This document shows positions 53,544-63,547 of a stretch of DNA of 64,000 nt, in pieces. The DNA lies in NCBI RefSeq assembly GCF_001449115.1, contig NZ_LAIJ01000009.1, positions 1,494,114 to 1,558,113 on the forward strand. The letters run 5' to 3'. Source of the stretch: Occallatibacter gabretensis (GTDB taxonomy: Bacteria > Acidobacteriota > Terriglobia > Terriglobales > Acidobacteriaceae). The notes below the pieces were generated by a model. The model did no database searches. It was not told where the DNA came from and was given only the letters and a program-made list of their open reading frames with translations. The translations under genes were made by a program, and so were the position numbers. Numbering within the stretch: the stretch's first letter is position 1; each line of letters begins with the position of its first letter.

Positions 53544-54794
53544 TCAGTGGTGCGGTACGGCATGCGGGATTACGGACGTGTCGCCACGAAGGATGACAAT
53601 GGCCGATTCGCCAAGGCGAAAGAGTTCCGGCGGCGGATTATCGATGCGCACCCGAACAGGAAAGCGCGATGCAAGGTGGACCCAGTTGAGCGTGCGCTGC
53701 ACATCGGGCAGGCCGGGCTGCGTGAGTTTGCCCACGAGCTCCGCATCCGGCGTGACGCCAAACCCGACGCTGTCCACCGTGCCTTCAAAGCGAACATTGG
53801 GTCGCGACATGATGTAAACATCCGCCTTCATGCCGGGTTGAATGTGGCCAAGCTGCGTTTCTCGGAAGTTGGCAACAGCCCACCATATCCGCGTGTCAAT
53901 GAGCGTGAAGATATGCTGGCCTGCGCTTGCGTAGGCGCCTTGCGAGAGCGTGAGGTTGGTTACACGGGCGTCAAATGGCGCAATGAGGCGGCTATTTTCG
54001 AGGTTGTATTGCGCTATATCGATTGCTGCCTGGCGTCCCCCAAGCTGTTCACTGTATGGCGCAAGCGTGGTGACCGAGTGCGTGGCCTGCTGCACTCCGT
54101 GCGTGCTGCCAATCACATTTGCCTGCCCCTGAAGATACAGTGCGTTCGCACCTTCGAGGCTTGCTTGCGCGAGTGCAAGCTGCGCGCGGGCCTGTTCAAC
54201 AGCCTGCGCGCGGGCAACAGAAGTGGTACGCGCCTGATCCACCTGGTCCACAGTGACGAACTGCTTGGCGAGCAGCGGCTCAAGACGGTGGAGATTGTTG
54301 TCCGCATAGGCCTGCTCGGTGATGGCCCGGTCGAGCGCAGCTTTTGCATTACCCACTTCCGCATTGGCTTGTGCAATGGCAGCGTTTGCGTGATGCAAAG
54401 CCGCTTCTGCGCTTGCGGCGCCGGCTTTGGCAACGTCGACTGCGGAGCTTTTGGAAGCAATGATGCGACGCTCATCGTCGATCTGGCCTTGCAGTGTGGC
54501 CTTGTCGGATTTTGCATGAGCAAGCGCGTAAGCATAAGGACGCGAGTCGATTTCAAGCAGAGGATCGCCGGCCTTGACCAGCTGATTGTCGGCTACATAG
54601 AGATGCGTGATGGGGCCGCTGACCACGGGAGCCATGCCGATGTAATTGGCGAAGATTTCGGCGTCGTCCGTCCGCGGGTTGTCATTGATCTGGCGCAGCA
54701 CCAGCAGGCCTGTGATGGCGGTGACAAGCAGAATACCCCCGCTGACGATGTAGCGCAGTACGCCGTGTTCGTTTTGTGTCTCTTCATTCGCCAT
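53544..54794 (-). CDS. HlyD/EmrA-family membrane fusion protein (MdtN/AaeA-like)
   Basis: The 416-residue adaptor has one N-terminal helix (about 14-32), the lipoyl-like halves (VVSGPITHLYVADNQLVKAGDPLLEID and RLIAPFDARVTNLTLSQGAYASAGQ), and a long coiled coil between them rich in Ala, Lys, Gln and Glu. It links the FUSC inner-membrane pump to the outer-membrane TolC channel. Gene order and spacing (eight and twelve bases to its neighbours) match an mdtNOP-type pump. Confidence 0.93.
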   Translation of the reverse strand: MANEETQNEHGVLRYIVSGGILLVTAITGLLVLRQINDNPRTDDAEIFANYIGMAPVVSGPITHLYVADNQLVKAGDPLLEIDSRPYAYALAHAKSDKATLQGQIDDERRIIASKSSAVDVAKAGAASAEAALHHANAAIAQANAEVGNAKAALDRAITEQAYADNNLHRLEPLLAKQFVTVDQVDQARTTSVARAQAVEQARAQLALAQASLEGANALYLQGQANVIGSTHGVQQATHSVTTLAPYSEQLGGRQAAIDIAQYNLENSRLIAPFDARVTNLTLSQGAYASAGQHIFTLIDTRIWWAVANFRETQLGHIQPGMKADVYIMSRPNVRFEGTVDSVGFGVTPDAELVGKLTQPGLPDVQRTLNWVHLASRFPVRVRIDNPPPELFRLGESAIVILRGDTSVIPHAVPHH

Positions 54795-54806
54795 AGGTCA
54801 TGCTCG

Positions 54807-55079
54807 CTAACTGAAAAATATAAGCCAGAGAAGAAATGAAAAGAAGGCGGCCAGGCAAGGGTAGATCAGCACAGGCCAGGCGATGAGCTTTTCAAGCTTG
54901 TAACGTGTTAAAAGCCAGTTGACCAGCGCGGCCAGGCAGATGCCTACGATGAGGCACAGCAGCCATGAAGGGAAAAACGAGCCGAGAATATTGAACGTGG
55001 GCGCATGCGAGCAGCCGGTCAGAAAAAGAACGGGCGGCAGTGCAAGCAGCAGCGCCGAAATTTTGCGTGCGTGCTTCAT
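54807..55079 (-). CDS. YtcA-like small lipoprotein
   Basis: The 90-residue product has a lipoprotein signal (LTGC lipobox at about residues 19-22) and two following hydrophobic helices, the plan of YtcA, which in enterobacteria lies beside mdtNOP. Here it sits between the TolC and HlyD genes, overlapping the TolC stop by four bases. Its role in the pump is not known. Confidence 0.8.
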   Translation of the reverse strand: MKHARKISALLLALPPVLFLTGCSHAPTFNILGSFFPSWLLCLIVGICLAALVNWLLTRYKLEKLIAWPVLIYPCLAAFFSFLLWLIFFS

Positions 55080-56512
55080 GGGGTTCCTTTGCCGGGCGGA
55101 AGCTGGATCAGGTCGCCGGTGCGGAAGGCGAGCGTGGCCGATTGCAGCAAAAGCTGCGTGCGGGCGAAGACGTCTTCCGAGCGCGCCTGCGCAAGGGTCT
55201 TTTGCGCAGTGATGACATCAATGATGTTGCGGACGCCGTAACTATAAGACTCGCGCGTAGCATCGTATGCCTCGCTCGATGAAGCCAGCAGCGCAGCGGC
55301 GGCCTGTTGCTGGCGCAGAGCAGTCTGCATGTTGGTGTATGCGGCCCACACCTCATTCGAAACCTGGTCGCGCAGCGAGTCAATGCCGGCTTCGGCAGCT
55401 TTCTTTTCGGCCTTTGCGCGGGCCATCTCGCGCTCCCGCCGCAGGCCGTCAAAAAGCGTCCAGCGCAGCTCCAGGCCTGCGGTCCATATTTCGCCCTGCG
55501 CATAGGTGCGCGGGAACTGGTCAAGCTCGCCGTATGCGCGGGCCATGCCACCATCTCCAGTCAGGTTCAGAGATGGAATATATGCGGAACGCGCCCCCTT
55601 GATGGATGCCGATGCAGCCCGCAGGCGCGTGACCTGCGTGAGCAGCTCCGGGCGTTGTGAAAAGGCGCGTTCGATCTCCTTGTCCACCGAGTCTGCCATT
55701 GCGGCAGGCTGCTGCACCTTGTCGATTTCCACCACGGCGAACTCTGTCTCGGGTGGCAGGCCCATGGTTGTGGCCAGCTCACCGCGCGCAATAGCTTCTG
55801 CTCCAATGGAGGCCTGTAAATCGTATTCGGCCTGCGCGCGGGCGGCTGTGGACTCCAGCAGATCAGGCCTGGTAGCCAGCCCGTTATCCAGCCGGCTGTG
55901 AGCCTGATCTTCCACTGCCTGCGCGTTCTTCAGGCTCGCCTCTTCGGCCTCGCGTTGTCCCCGCGCGTTCAACAGATGGTAGTAGGCTGAAGAAACCGCG
56001 TAGATGAGCTTGCGATGTGTGTCGTTAAAACTCACATCGGCGGCCAGCAGATTGGCTTTGGCAGTGTCGATCGTTGCGCCGCGCTCGCCGCCGTCAAAGA
56101 CGAGCCATGTGACGTGCAGCTCGGGAATAAAAAGACCCTCGGTCTGGCGGTCAAAGTGAGAAGAAAGCAGCGCAGCCTGGCGAAGAGAGGACGCAAGGAC
56201 CACCGCGGTCAGAGTGGGAAAAAGCTGGCTGCGGGCAATGCCAAGAGCATCGGCCTTAGCGCGTGCGGCCTGCCAAGCCTCGCGGGTCTCCGGATTATGC
56301 CGCTGGGCCAGATCGATCAGTTCCGCTAGTGAGTAGGCGTGCGTCGCGTCAATCTCGTATTTCTGCTCGGGGTGCGCTGTCAGATCGCGGCTCAGGCCGT
56401 GCTCGGCAGGCGCGTGCCACACCTTATCCGGCACCGGAGGCGCAGACTGGGCCGCCGCGGAAGCGCTGGATACGAATACGAGCAGGATTAGGGCCGAGGG
56501 GAATTTCGCCAT
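55076..56512 (-). CDS. TolC-family outer-membrane efflux protein
   Basis: The 478-residue product has a signal peptide (ILLVFVSSASAAAQ) and the repeat helical-barrel pattern of TolC: LAQRHNPETREAWQAARAKADALGIARSQLFPTL in the first half and QRPELLTQVTRLRAASASIKGARSAYIPSLNL in the second. It is the first gene of the operon and gives the pump its exit duct. Confidence 0.93.
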   Translation of the reverse strand: MAKFPSALILLVFVSSASAAAQSAPPVPDKVWHAPAEHGLSRDLTAHPEQKYEIDATHAYSLAELIDLAQRHNPETREAWQAARAKADALGIARSQLFPTLTAVVLASSLRQAALLSSHFDRQTEGLFIPELHVTWLVFDGGERGATIDTAKANLLAADVSFNDTHRKLIYAVSSAYYHLLNARGQREAEEASLKNAQAVEDQAHSRLDNGLATRPDLLESTAARAQAEYDLQASIGAEAIARGELATTMGLPPETEFAVVEIDKVQQPAAMADSVDKEIERAFSQRPELLTQVTRLRAASASIKGARSAYIPSLNLTGDGGMARAYGELDQFPRTYAQGEIWTAGLELRWTLFDGLRREREMARAKAEKKAAEAGIDSLRDQVSNEVWAAYTNMQTALRQQQAAAALLASSSEAYDATRESYSYGVRNIIDVITAQKTLAQARSEDVFARTQLLLQSATLAFRTGDLIQLPPGKGTP

Positions 56513-56601
56513 AGCGTTAAAACCGGAGAATACGTTACGGCAGGGTCAGTTGCAAGACATGTGTGATGTGCAGGCAATTAGGTTTTCAGCGAAGATGTGC
56601 A

Positions 56602-57831
56602 TTATGCAATGTCGAGCGCTGCCCTACTGGTCTCCGGCAGGAACAGGCCAAAGAACGCAGCCAGCGCGAAGGCCACAGCGGAGACCGTGAAGGCTGCGGC
56701 AAGCCCGTGCCGTTCTGCCAGCACACCGATCGTGAAAGGCGCTAGCGCGCTTAGTCCGCGGGCCAGGTTGTAGGAGATGCCAAGCGCGGTAGCGCGTATC
56801 GAAGTGGGAAATATCTCCGAAGCAATAATGCCTGAGCCTGTAAAGAAGCCAGTGCCGAAGAACGCAGAGACGCAGGCGGACAGGAAGATGGCCACAGGCT
56901 GGCGCGCAGAGGCAAAGAGCGCCACAGAAGCCGCTGCAGCTGAAAGATAGACTACAAAACTGAGGCGTCGTCCAAAGCGATCCGCAATCACGCCGAAGAG
57001 CAGATAGCCGGGCAACATTCCCACCAGATTCAGCGCCACGAGAAAGCCGGTAAGATTCATTAGGCTGAAGCCGCGGCCTCCATGCGCGCCATCGAGCACA
57101 AGATAGGCGGGAATCCACGTAAACAGCCCCCACCATGCAAACATGCCGCAGGTATTGGCTGCGGTGAGGATTGCGAGAGGCTTCCAGTAAGCACGCAGAG
57201 ACGAGCGCGGAGTAGTGGCCGAGCGCGCCTGTAGAAAGACCTCCGGCTCCGGAACCTCGCGGCGAATCCAGAGAACGGCAATCGCCGGTAGAATGCCCAC
57301 AAAGAAGGCATAGCGCCAGCTGAAATGCACCAGAATCAGCCCCGCCACAAGCGCGGAGAGCGCATATCCCACGGCCCAACTGCTCTGCACAATGCCCAGT
57401 GCGCGCCCGCGCAGTGCAGTGGGCCATGTCTCGGCCACAAGCGTCGCGCCGGTGTTCCACTCGCCGCCCATGCCCAGGCCCAGCAGAAACCGGCACACTG
57501 CCAGCGCGGGGATCGTCGTGGAAAGCCCGCAGGCTGCGGTAAAGACGGAATACACAAGGATCGACAGCGAGAGCATTGGCCGGCGCCCAAAGCGGTCCGC
57601 AAGCAAGCCGAAGAGAATTCCTCCGATCGCTGACGCGACGAGGGTGAGCGCATTGAGCAGCCCGGCTGTCGACTTGCTCATGCCGAAGGCCGACATCAGG
57701 CTCGCCAGGATAATCGAGTAGAGCATTACGTCGAAGGCATCCAGCATCCAGCCGAGCCCAGCCGCGATGACGACGCGGCGCTGTGCCCGAGTGGCTGCGG
57801 ACCAGCGAAAGGATTGTGAACTGACGCGCAT
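56602..57831 (-). CDS. MFS transporter, metabolite:H+ symporter type
   Basis: Start at 57831 (MRVSSQSFRW) gives 409 residues and about twelve helices; the frame continues far upstream without support. Motif A appears as GLLADRFGRRP between helices 2 and 3 and again as GVIADRFGRRL between 8 and 9, and AAGLGWMLDAFDVMLYS is the usual start for aromatic-acid and sialate-type symporters. It faces away from the hydantoinase genes with 81 bases between, and may import their substrate. Confidence 0.9.
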   Translation of the reverse strand: MRVSSQSFRWSAATRAQRRVVIAAGLGWMLDAFDVMLYSIILASLMSAFGMSKSTAGLLNALTLVASAIGGILFGLLADRFGRRPMLSLSILVYSVFTAACGLSTTIPALAVCRFLLGLGMGGEWNTGATLVAETWPTALRGRALGIVQSSWAVGYALSALVAGLILVHFSWRYAFFVGILPAIAVLWIRREVPEPEVFLQARSATTPRSSLRAYWKPLAILTAANTCGMFAWWGLFTWIPAYLVLDGAHGGRGFSLMNLTGFLVALNLVGMLPGYLLFGVIADRFGRRLSFVVYLSAAAASVALFASARQPVAIFLSACVSAFFGTGFFTGSGIIASEIFPTSIRATALGISYNLARGLSALAPFTIGVLAERHGLAAAFTVSAVAFALAAFFGLFLPETSRAALDIA

Positions 57832-57912
57832 AAGGCGAGATTTCACTCTCTCATTCGGGCGCTCGGCAGTCCAGCAGAAAAACACGCGCCGCGCCTGATA
57901 TGTTGGCTTCTG

Positions 57913-59910
57913 ATGAGCAAGCGAATTGTCATTGCCGTCGATACCGGTGGCACATTTACCGATTGCGTCTTTCGCGCAGGCGGGCGCATTCAAGTGGTAA
58001 AGGTGGCTTCGACGCCCGAAGACCCCGGTCGCGCGCTGCTGGAAGTAGTAGCGCAAATCGCCGTGCAGGCAGGCGCGGACGAAGTGGAAGTGCGCCACGG
58101 CACGACGGTCGGGACGAATGCGCTTCTCGAGCGCAAGGGCGCGCGCGTGGCCTTTGTAACCACCGCAGGCTTTGAGGACATCCTGGCTCTAGCGCGGCAG
58201 GCGCGTCCCAGTCTGTATGACTGGAATGTGCATCGCACCGAGCCGCTGACTCGCATCTGTTTCGGCGTAGCGGAGCGCATCGGTTCAGACGGCAAAGTGA
58301 TACGTGCTCTCGATGAGGCTGCACTGATTGAGCTGCGTGAGCAGATTCGCACCAGTGGCGCGGAGTCCATTGCCGTATCGCTTCTGTTCGGCTTCGCAAA
58401 TCCAGTGCATGAGCGCGCGGTGGGCACAGCGCTCACGCAGCTTGGTCTGCCAATCAGTTTGTCGCACAAAATTCTGCCGGAATTCCGCGAGTACGAGCGT
58501 GCTTCCACGGTTGTGATCAATGCATACGTCGCGCCAAAAATGGAACGCTACATCCGTGGCATGGAAGATAAGCTGGCCGGAAGACTCAGCATCATGCAGT
58601 CTTCCGGCGGCATCTTGTCGGCGCACGCCGCAGCAGAGGAACCGGTAAGGACGATTCTCTCCGGTCCCGCGGGCGGTGTGATCGGCGCGCTGAGCGTGGC
58701 CAGGCGTGCGGGCATTGCACAGGCATTGAGCTTCGACATGGGTGGTACCTCGACCGACGTGGCACTCCTGGAAACAGGGCGCGAGCCAGAGGCGACCATC
58801 GAAGGTGAAGTAGCAGGCCTGCCCGTCGGCGTGCCCATGTTGGACATTCACACCGCAGGCGCAGGCGGCGGATCGATCGCCCGCTTTGATTCAGGTGGCC
58901 TCTTGCGCGTGGGTCCGGAATCTTCTGGCGCTGTGCCGGGACCTGCTTGCTATGGACGAGGCGGAGAGCGAGCAACGGTAACAGATGCAAATCTGGTTCT
59001 AGGACGACTTGCGCCGGAAAATTTTCTCGGTGGTGGAATGCAACTGGATGCAGACCGCGCTCATGCTGCGCTTGATCGGCTGCTTTGCGAAACCGATGCG
59101 ATGGAGTCTATTGAAGCGCTGGCCGAGGGCATCGTGCGCGTGGCAAATGCGGAAATGGAGGCGGCTCTGCGCCGCGTTTCGGTCGAGCGGGGACAAGATC
59201 CGCGTAGCTTCACGCTGATCGGCTTTGGTGGCGCCGGGCCGCTCCATGCCTGCGAATTAGCACTTGCATTGGGCATGAAGCAGGTTGTAATTCCTGCCGC
59301 GCCGGGTGCGCTGTCTGCGTTAGGAATTCTCGATGCAGATGTAAAGCGTGAGTTTGCGCGGACTGTGATGATGGAGGCGAAGGATACGCGCGTGGCGCGG
59401 ATTTTTCGCGAACTCGAAGCAGAGGCAAAGGCAGCCTTCGCCACAGACGGGTTAAAGCCCGAGATGAAGCGATTTGCAGAGATGCGTTATCGCGGCCAGG
59501 GCTTTGAGCTGCGCGTGCCTTGGAGTGCCGACGCTGCGCGGAGTTTTCACGCGCTGCATGAAAAGCGCTACGGCTACAAGGATGCTTCGCGCGCGGTAGA
59601 GATCGTTACATTGCGCGTAATGGCGACTGCGCGAACCGCGCCTCCACGCATGCGTCCCGAAAAACTCAGGCCCGGCGACGCACGGCAGGCGCGACTCGCA
59701 GCGCATCGCATCTATGAAAGCGCCCGCTGGCGACGCGCATGGCTGATTGATCGCGAAAAGCTACGCGCCGGAGATCGCTTCGCCGGGCCTGCAGTGATCA
59801 CGGAACTGTCTGCCACCACATTTGTGCCATCCGGCTGGACCGGCACGGTGGATGCGCACAGCAATCTGATCTTGAAGGCTGAAGTCTTGAGAACCGGAGG
59901 CAAGCGATGA
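57913..59910 (+). CDS. hyuA: Hydantoinase/oxoprolinase subunit A
   Basis: The 665-residue product has the ATPase-like motifs of the HyuA family: VDTGGTFTD near residue 10, GPAGGVIG near 250 and DMGGTSTDVAL near 276. It is of the usual length. With HyuB it opens five-membered cyclic amides such as N-methylhydantoin or 5-oxoproline using ATP. The stop overlaps the start of hyuB (ATGA). Confidence 0.93.
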   Translation: MSKRIVIAVDTGGTFTDCVFRAGGRIQVVKVASTPEDPGRALLEVVAQIAVQAGADEVEVRHGTTVGTNALLERKGARVAFVTTAGFEDILALARQARPSLYDWNVHRTEPLTRICFGVAERIGSDGKVIRALDEAALIELREQIRTSGAESIAVSLLFGFANPVHERAVGTALTQLGLPISLSHKILPEFREYERASTVVINAYVAPKMERYIRGMEDKLAGRLSIMQSSGGILSAHAAAEEPVRTILSGPAGGVIGALSVARRAGIAQALSFDMGGTSTDVALLETGREPEATIEGEVAGLPVGVPMLDIHTAGAGGGSIARFDSGGLLRVGPESSGAVPGPACYGRGGERATVTDANLVLGRLAPENFLGGGMQLDADRAHAALDRLLCETDAMESIEALAEGIVRVANAEMEAALRRVSVERGQDPRSFTLIGFGGAGPLHACELALALGMKQVVIPAAPGALSALGILDADVKREFARTVMMEAKDTRVARIFRELEAEAKAAFATDGLKPEMKRFAEMRYRGQGFELRVPWSADAARSFHALHEKRYGYKDASRAVEIVTLRVMATARTAPPRMRPEKLRPGDARQARLAAHRIYESARWRRAWLIDREKLRAGDRFAGPAVITELSATTFVPSGWTGTVDAHSNLILKAEVLRTGGKR

Positions 59911-61448
59911 AGCGCACACGCAAAAATACACCTGACCCTGCGGAGATAGCGGTCATCGCTGCGGCACTGCACTCTGTCGCTGTCGAGATGGGTTCCGCGC
60001 TGCGCCGTACCGCCTTCTCGCCCAATATCAAGGAGCGCCGCGATTATTCTTCGGCAGTCTTTGATGCGCGCGGCGAGCTGATTGCCATGGGCGATGACAT
60101 GCCGGTGCATCTGGGGTCGATGCCAATGTCAGTGCGAGCGGCACTCGACGCCTTCGAGCTTCGACCAGGCGATGTAGCGCTGCTCAACGATCCGTATCGC
60201 GGCGGCACGCACCTGCCCGACCTGACGATGGTGGCGCCGGTCTTTATCGGCCGCGAGCGCAAGCCCGCGTTTTACGTGGCCAATCGCGCGCATCACGCGG
60301 ATGTAGGCGGCATGTACCCAGGTTCCATGGGCCCATGTCGCGAGATCGCGCAGGAGGGGATTCGCATTCCGCCTGTGAAGCTGATGCACGCCGGCAAGAT
60401 GGACGCGCAGGTGATGGCAATTCTATTGGCTAACGTGCGCACGCCCGCAGAGCGCGAAGGCGACCTGACTGCACAGATGGGTGCATGCCGCGTGGGCATC
60501 GAGCGTATGCGGGAGCTTGCCGCGCGCTTTGGCCCCACAGGCTCCAAAGACACCCGGCTCGATGCGGGTGTGCGCGCGCTTCTTGCAGGCTCGGAGAAGC
60601 AGATGCGCACCATGCTGGCCAGGCTCCCTGCCGGCGAATTTCGCGCCGAGGATTTTCTGGATGATGACGGCGTACATGCGGAGCCGATCGGCATTCGCGT
60701 AGCCGTGCGAATCGATCCGAAACGCGGCAAAGCCGAGGTCGATTTCACCGGCACGGACCCTCAGGCAGCAGGCAGTATTAACGCGGTCTATGCCATTACA
60801 TGGTCAGCGGTCTTTTATGCCCTGCGATGCCTAATGGGCGCGCAGGGCCACGCAACAGCAGGCCTCATGCGGCCCGTTCGTGTCATCGCTCCTGAGGGAA
60901 CCGTCGTCAACGCGCGGCCTCCCGCAGCTGTCGCGGGCGGGAATGTTGAAACGTCGCAACGGATCGTGGATGTAGTGCTGCGCGCGCTCGCGGCGGCATG
61001 CCCGGACCATGTTCCGGCAGCAAGCTACGGCACGATGAATAACCTGACCATCGGCGGCATCGATCCCAGAACAAATCTGCCCTTCACCTACTACGAAACC
61101 ATCGCCGGCGGCCATGGCGGCTCGCCGCAAAGCACGGGAGCCAGCGGACATCATGCGCACATGACCAACTCGCTGAACACGCCGGTGGAAGCTCTTGAGT
61201 ACGCCTATCCCTTTCGCGTCACGCGCTACTCGCTGCGGCGCGGATCAGGAGGCACCGGCAGTCATGCAGGCGGCGATGGAGTAGTACGCGAGATCGAATT
61301 ACTTGGCGATGCGCAGGTCACGCTGCTGGCCGACCGGCGCACGATGCAGCCTTGGGGACTGAGTGGCGGTGAGTCCGGCGCAAGGGGAATCAGCCGGCTG
61401 CGAATCGAGTCGCCGGGCGGCGGCGGATGGGGCAAGCCACGCCAATAA
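59907..61448 (+). CDS. hyuB: Hydantoinase/oxoprolinase subunit B
   Basis: The 513-residue product is the partner of HyuA. Seen are the family start with SVAVEMGSALRRTAFSPNIKERRDYSSAVFD, NDPYRGGTHLPDLTMV and the Gly-rich end SPGGGGWG. It may act on a cyclic amide imported by the neighbouring MFS protein. The hydroxyproline gene set starts on the other strand 49 bases beyond its stop. Confidence 0.93.
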   Translation: MKRTRKNTPDPAEIAVIAAALHSVAVEMGSALRRTAFSPNIKERRDYSSAVFDARGELIAMGDDMPVHLGSMPMSVRAALDAFELRPGDVALLNDPYRGGTHLPDLTMVAPVFIGRERKPAFYVANRAHHADVGGMYPGSMGPCREIAQEGIRIPPVKLMHAGKMDAQVMAILLANVRTPAEREGDLTAQMGACRVGIERMRELAARFGPTGSKDTRLDAGVRALLAGSEKQMRTMLARLPAGEFRAEDFLDDDGVHAEPIGIRVAVRIDPKRGKAEVDFTGTDPQAAGSINAVYAITWSAVFYALRCLMGAQGHATAGLMRPVRVIAPEGTVVNARPPAAVAGGNVETSQRIVDVVLRALAAACPDHVPAASYGTMNNLTIGGIDPRTNLPFTYYETIAGGHGGSPQSTGASGHHAHMTNSLNTPVEALEYAYPFRVTRYSLRRGSGGTGSHAGGDGVVREIELLGDAQVTLLADRRTMQPWGLSGGESGARGISRLRIESPGGGGWGKPRQ

Positions 61449-61497
61449 GCCGCGCCTGCAGCGCAAAGCAAGTCGTGAAGCCGATCGTCCCCTTCGT

Positions 61498-62418
61498 TTA
61501 TTTTTGGAACGGTGTGCTTACGCTTGCGCCTGCAACACGATTCGCCAGCGCATGAGCCACAACCGCGCGTGTCTCCGCAAGCTCCGCGTCCACCACCTGC
61601 AGCCGTGGCGGCCTCACTCTAGCGCTGCCCGCGCCCAACTCCTCCTGCACCTGCTTAATCAGCTGCACAAACTTCGGCACAGTATCCATGCGCAGCAGCG
61701 GCAGAAGCCAGCGGTAAAGTGCAAACGCCGCCTGTTTGTCGCCCTTCGCAGCCAGGTCAAAGACATCCACCGATTCACGCGGCAGCGCATTTACCACGCC
61801 TGCAACCCAGCCCAGAGCGCCTGCTTCGATGCCTTCCACAATCGCATCGTCCACGCCCATAAAAATCGCCAGCCGGTCGCCTGTGAGCGCACGAATCGCC
61901 GTCACACGCCGCACATCCGTCGAGGATTCCTTCACCGCAACAAGATTGGGAAACTCATCGGCCAGCTCAGCAATCTGTTCGGGAATAAAGTCCGTGCCGT
62001 AGGCCACCGGATTGTTGTACAGCATGCCTTGAAGCGGCGTGGCCTTCAGGATCGCAGCCACATGCGCCCGCATCTCGCGCCAGTCGCCCTTGTATACATA
62101 GGGCGGCAGAATCATCAGCCCCTGCGCGCCAACCCCCGCAGAAGCCTCTGCCATTTTCACTGCCTCTGCCGTCGAAAGCGCAGAGATGGCCGCCACTACG
62201 GGAATCGCAGGCGAAACCGCATCCACGACAGTCTTCACAATGGCGATCTTTTCATCAAAGGTCAGCGTTGCGGCTTCGCCAAGCGAGCCAAGACAGATGA
62301 TGCCGGTGCAGCCATTCTCAATCAACCAGCGTGCGTGCCGCGCCACAAAGCCATGATCCACGCTGAGCTGCTCGTCAAATGCCGTCGTCATCGCCGGCAT
62401 AACGCCCTTCCACTGCAT
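61498..62418 (-). CDS. DapA-like aldolase/deaminase, candidate pyrroline-4-hydroxy-2-carboxylate deaminase
   Basis: Start at 62418 follows GAGGG. The 306-residue barrel of the dihydrodipicolinate synthase family has YNNPVAYG with the catalytic Tyr and VAVKESS with the Schiff-base Lys; the usual GTTGE is GSLGE. Next to a D-hydroxyproline oxidase and a hydroxyproline epimerase the likely job is HypD, which turns pyrroline-4-hydroxy-2-carboxylate into 2-oxoglutarate semialdehyde. The context decides this; the family alone does not. Confidence 0.85.
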   Translation of the reverse strand: MQWKGVMPAMTTAFDEQLSVDHGFVARHARWLIENGCTGIICLGSLGEAATLTFDEKIAIVKTVVDAVSPAIPVVAAISALSTAEAVKMAEASAGVGAQGLMILPPYVYKGDWREMRAHVAAILKATPLQGMLYNNPVAYGTDFIPEQIAELADEFPNLVAVKESSTDVRRVTAIRALTGDRLAIFMGVDDAIVEGIEAGALGWVAGVVNALPRESVDVFDLAAKGDKQAAFALYRWLLPLLRMDTVPKFVQLIKQVQEELGAGSARVRPPRLQVVDAELAETRAVVAHALANRVAGASVSTPFQK

Positions 62419-62434
62419 AAGAAACCCTCTTTGC

Positions 62435-63547
62435 TTAGTTGTCGAATCGTGCAGGCAGATACGGCTCAATTGGAATTTCCAACTTGTGCCCCGTGAGCGC
62501 CGCTGCAATCAGCGCCGCCGTGCCGAGCGATGTCGTAATGCCCAGTCCCTCATGCCCGGTGGCGAGCCAAAGCGTCTCATCGTCCGGAACAGGGCCAATC
62601 AGTGGCAGCTTGTCCGGCGTAGCCGCGCGAAAGCCCACTCGGGTCGTCGCCATTTTCTTTGTGGCTAGTGCAGGTATGTACTGCGCCGCGCGCTTCAGCA
62701 GCGCCTCCACGATGCGCTTGTCTACGCCCGTATCCTCATTGTCATACTGACGTGAGGCGCCGATAAGGATCTGTCCGTTCGGTCTCGGCTGCACATTAAA
62801 CACCACGGAATCGGACTCCGCGGCCTGCGTGCTCTTCAAATATCCAAGCTCGGCCACCTGGTGCCGCACAAGGTCCGGATATCTTTCCGTGAGGACCAGA
62901 TGCCCTTTGCGCTTCCGGATCGGCAGGCCGGGATTAAGGTCTGTCGCCCATCCGCATGTGGCATTGACGAGTAGCGGCGCGGTCAGCCGCACGCCTTTAT
63001 CAAGCACAGCTTCGCCTCTGCGGAGTGCGTTAATCTTGCAGCCCAAAAGCAGTTCAGCACCATGCGCCAGCGCCTGCGTCACCAGGTGCATCGCCACTGC
63101 TGGTGGATTGACAATCGCATCCTGCGGCACAAACATCCCGCCCGCAAGCCCGGCGCGAAGATTGGGCTCGTGCTCGGCCAGATTGCTGGGACTCAGCACA
63201 GTTGCAGGCACTCCGCGCTCGTTGTAGTAGGCGCTCTTCCGCTCCGCTTCTGCCAGCTCTTCATCATCGGCCGCCACCCAAACGGTGCCCAGAGGCTCAT
63301 ATTCCGCCTCCGCCGCAAGCGTCGGCGCAAGCTCCTGCCATAGACGTTGCGAGTAGCGCGTCAGGGCAAACTGCGCCTCGGAGTCGTCGAGAACCACAAT
63401 GTGTCCCATACCCACGGAAGTGGTTTCGCTGCCGACTCCGCCGCGGTCCACAAGCGCCACGTGCATTCCCGCCCGTGCCAGACTTGCAGCGCACGCCGCT
63501 CCCACAATGCCAGCCCCCGCAACAATTGCGTCGAAATGATGGTTCAT
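62435..63547 (-). CDS. FAD-dependent oxidoreductase, candidate D-hydroxyproline dehydrogenase
   Basis: The 370-residue DAO-family protein has [17 protein letters not shown] as its FAD motif, [10 protein letters not shown], the middle [18 protein letters not shown] and the end [27 protein letters not shown], as in D-amino acid and D-hydroxyproline oxidases. It begins within the stop of the epimerase gene (ATGA) and lies 16 bases ahead of the deaminase, so the three are one operon. Confidence 0.88.
   Translation of the reverse strand: MNHHFDAIVAGAGIVGAACAASLARAGMHVALVDRGGVGSETTSVGMGHIVVLDDSEAQFALTRYSQRLWQELAPTLAAEAEYEPLGTVWVAADDEELAEAERKSAYYNERGVPATVLSPSNLAEHEPNLRAGLAGGMFVPQDAIVNPPAVAMHLVTQALAHGAELLLGCKINALRRGEAVLDKGVRLTAPLLVNATCGWATDLNPGLPIRKRKGHLVLTERYPDLVRHQVAELGYLKSTQAAESDSVVFNVQPRPNGQILIGASRQYDNEDTGVDKRIVEALLKRAAQYIPALATKKMATTRVGFRAATPDKLPLIGPVPDDETLWLATGHEGLGITTSLGTAALIAAALTGHKLEIPIEPYLPARFDN

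Noticed and set aside
61498..62418. Dihydrodipicolinate synthase (dapA) for lysine synthesis
   Set aside because: The gene is coupled to an FAD oxidase and a hydroxyproline epimerase, and the usual GTTGE motif is changed. The hydroxyproline deaminase role fits better.
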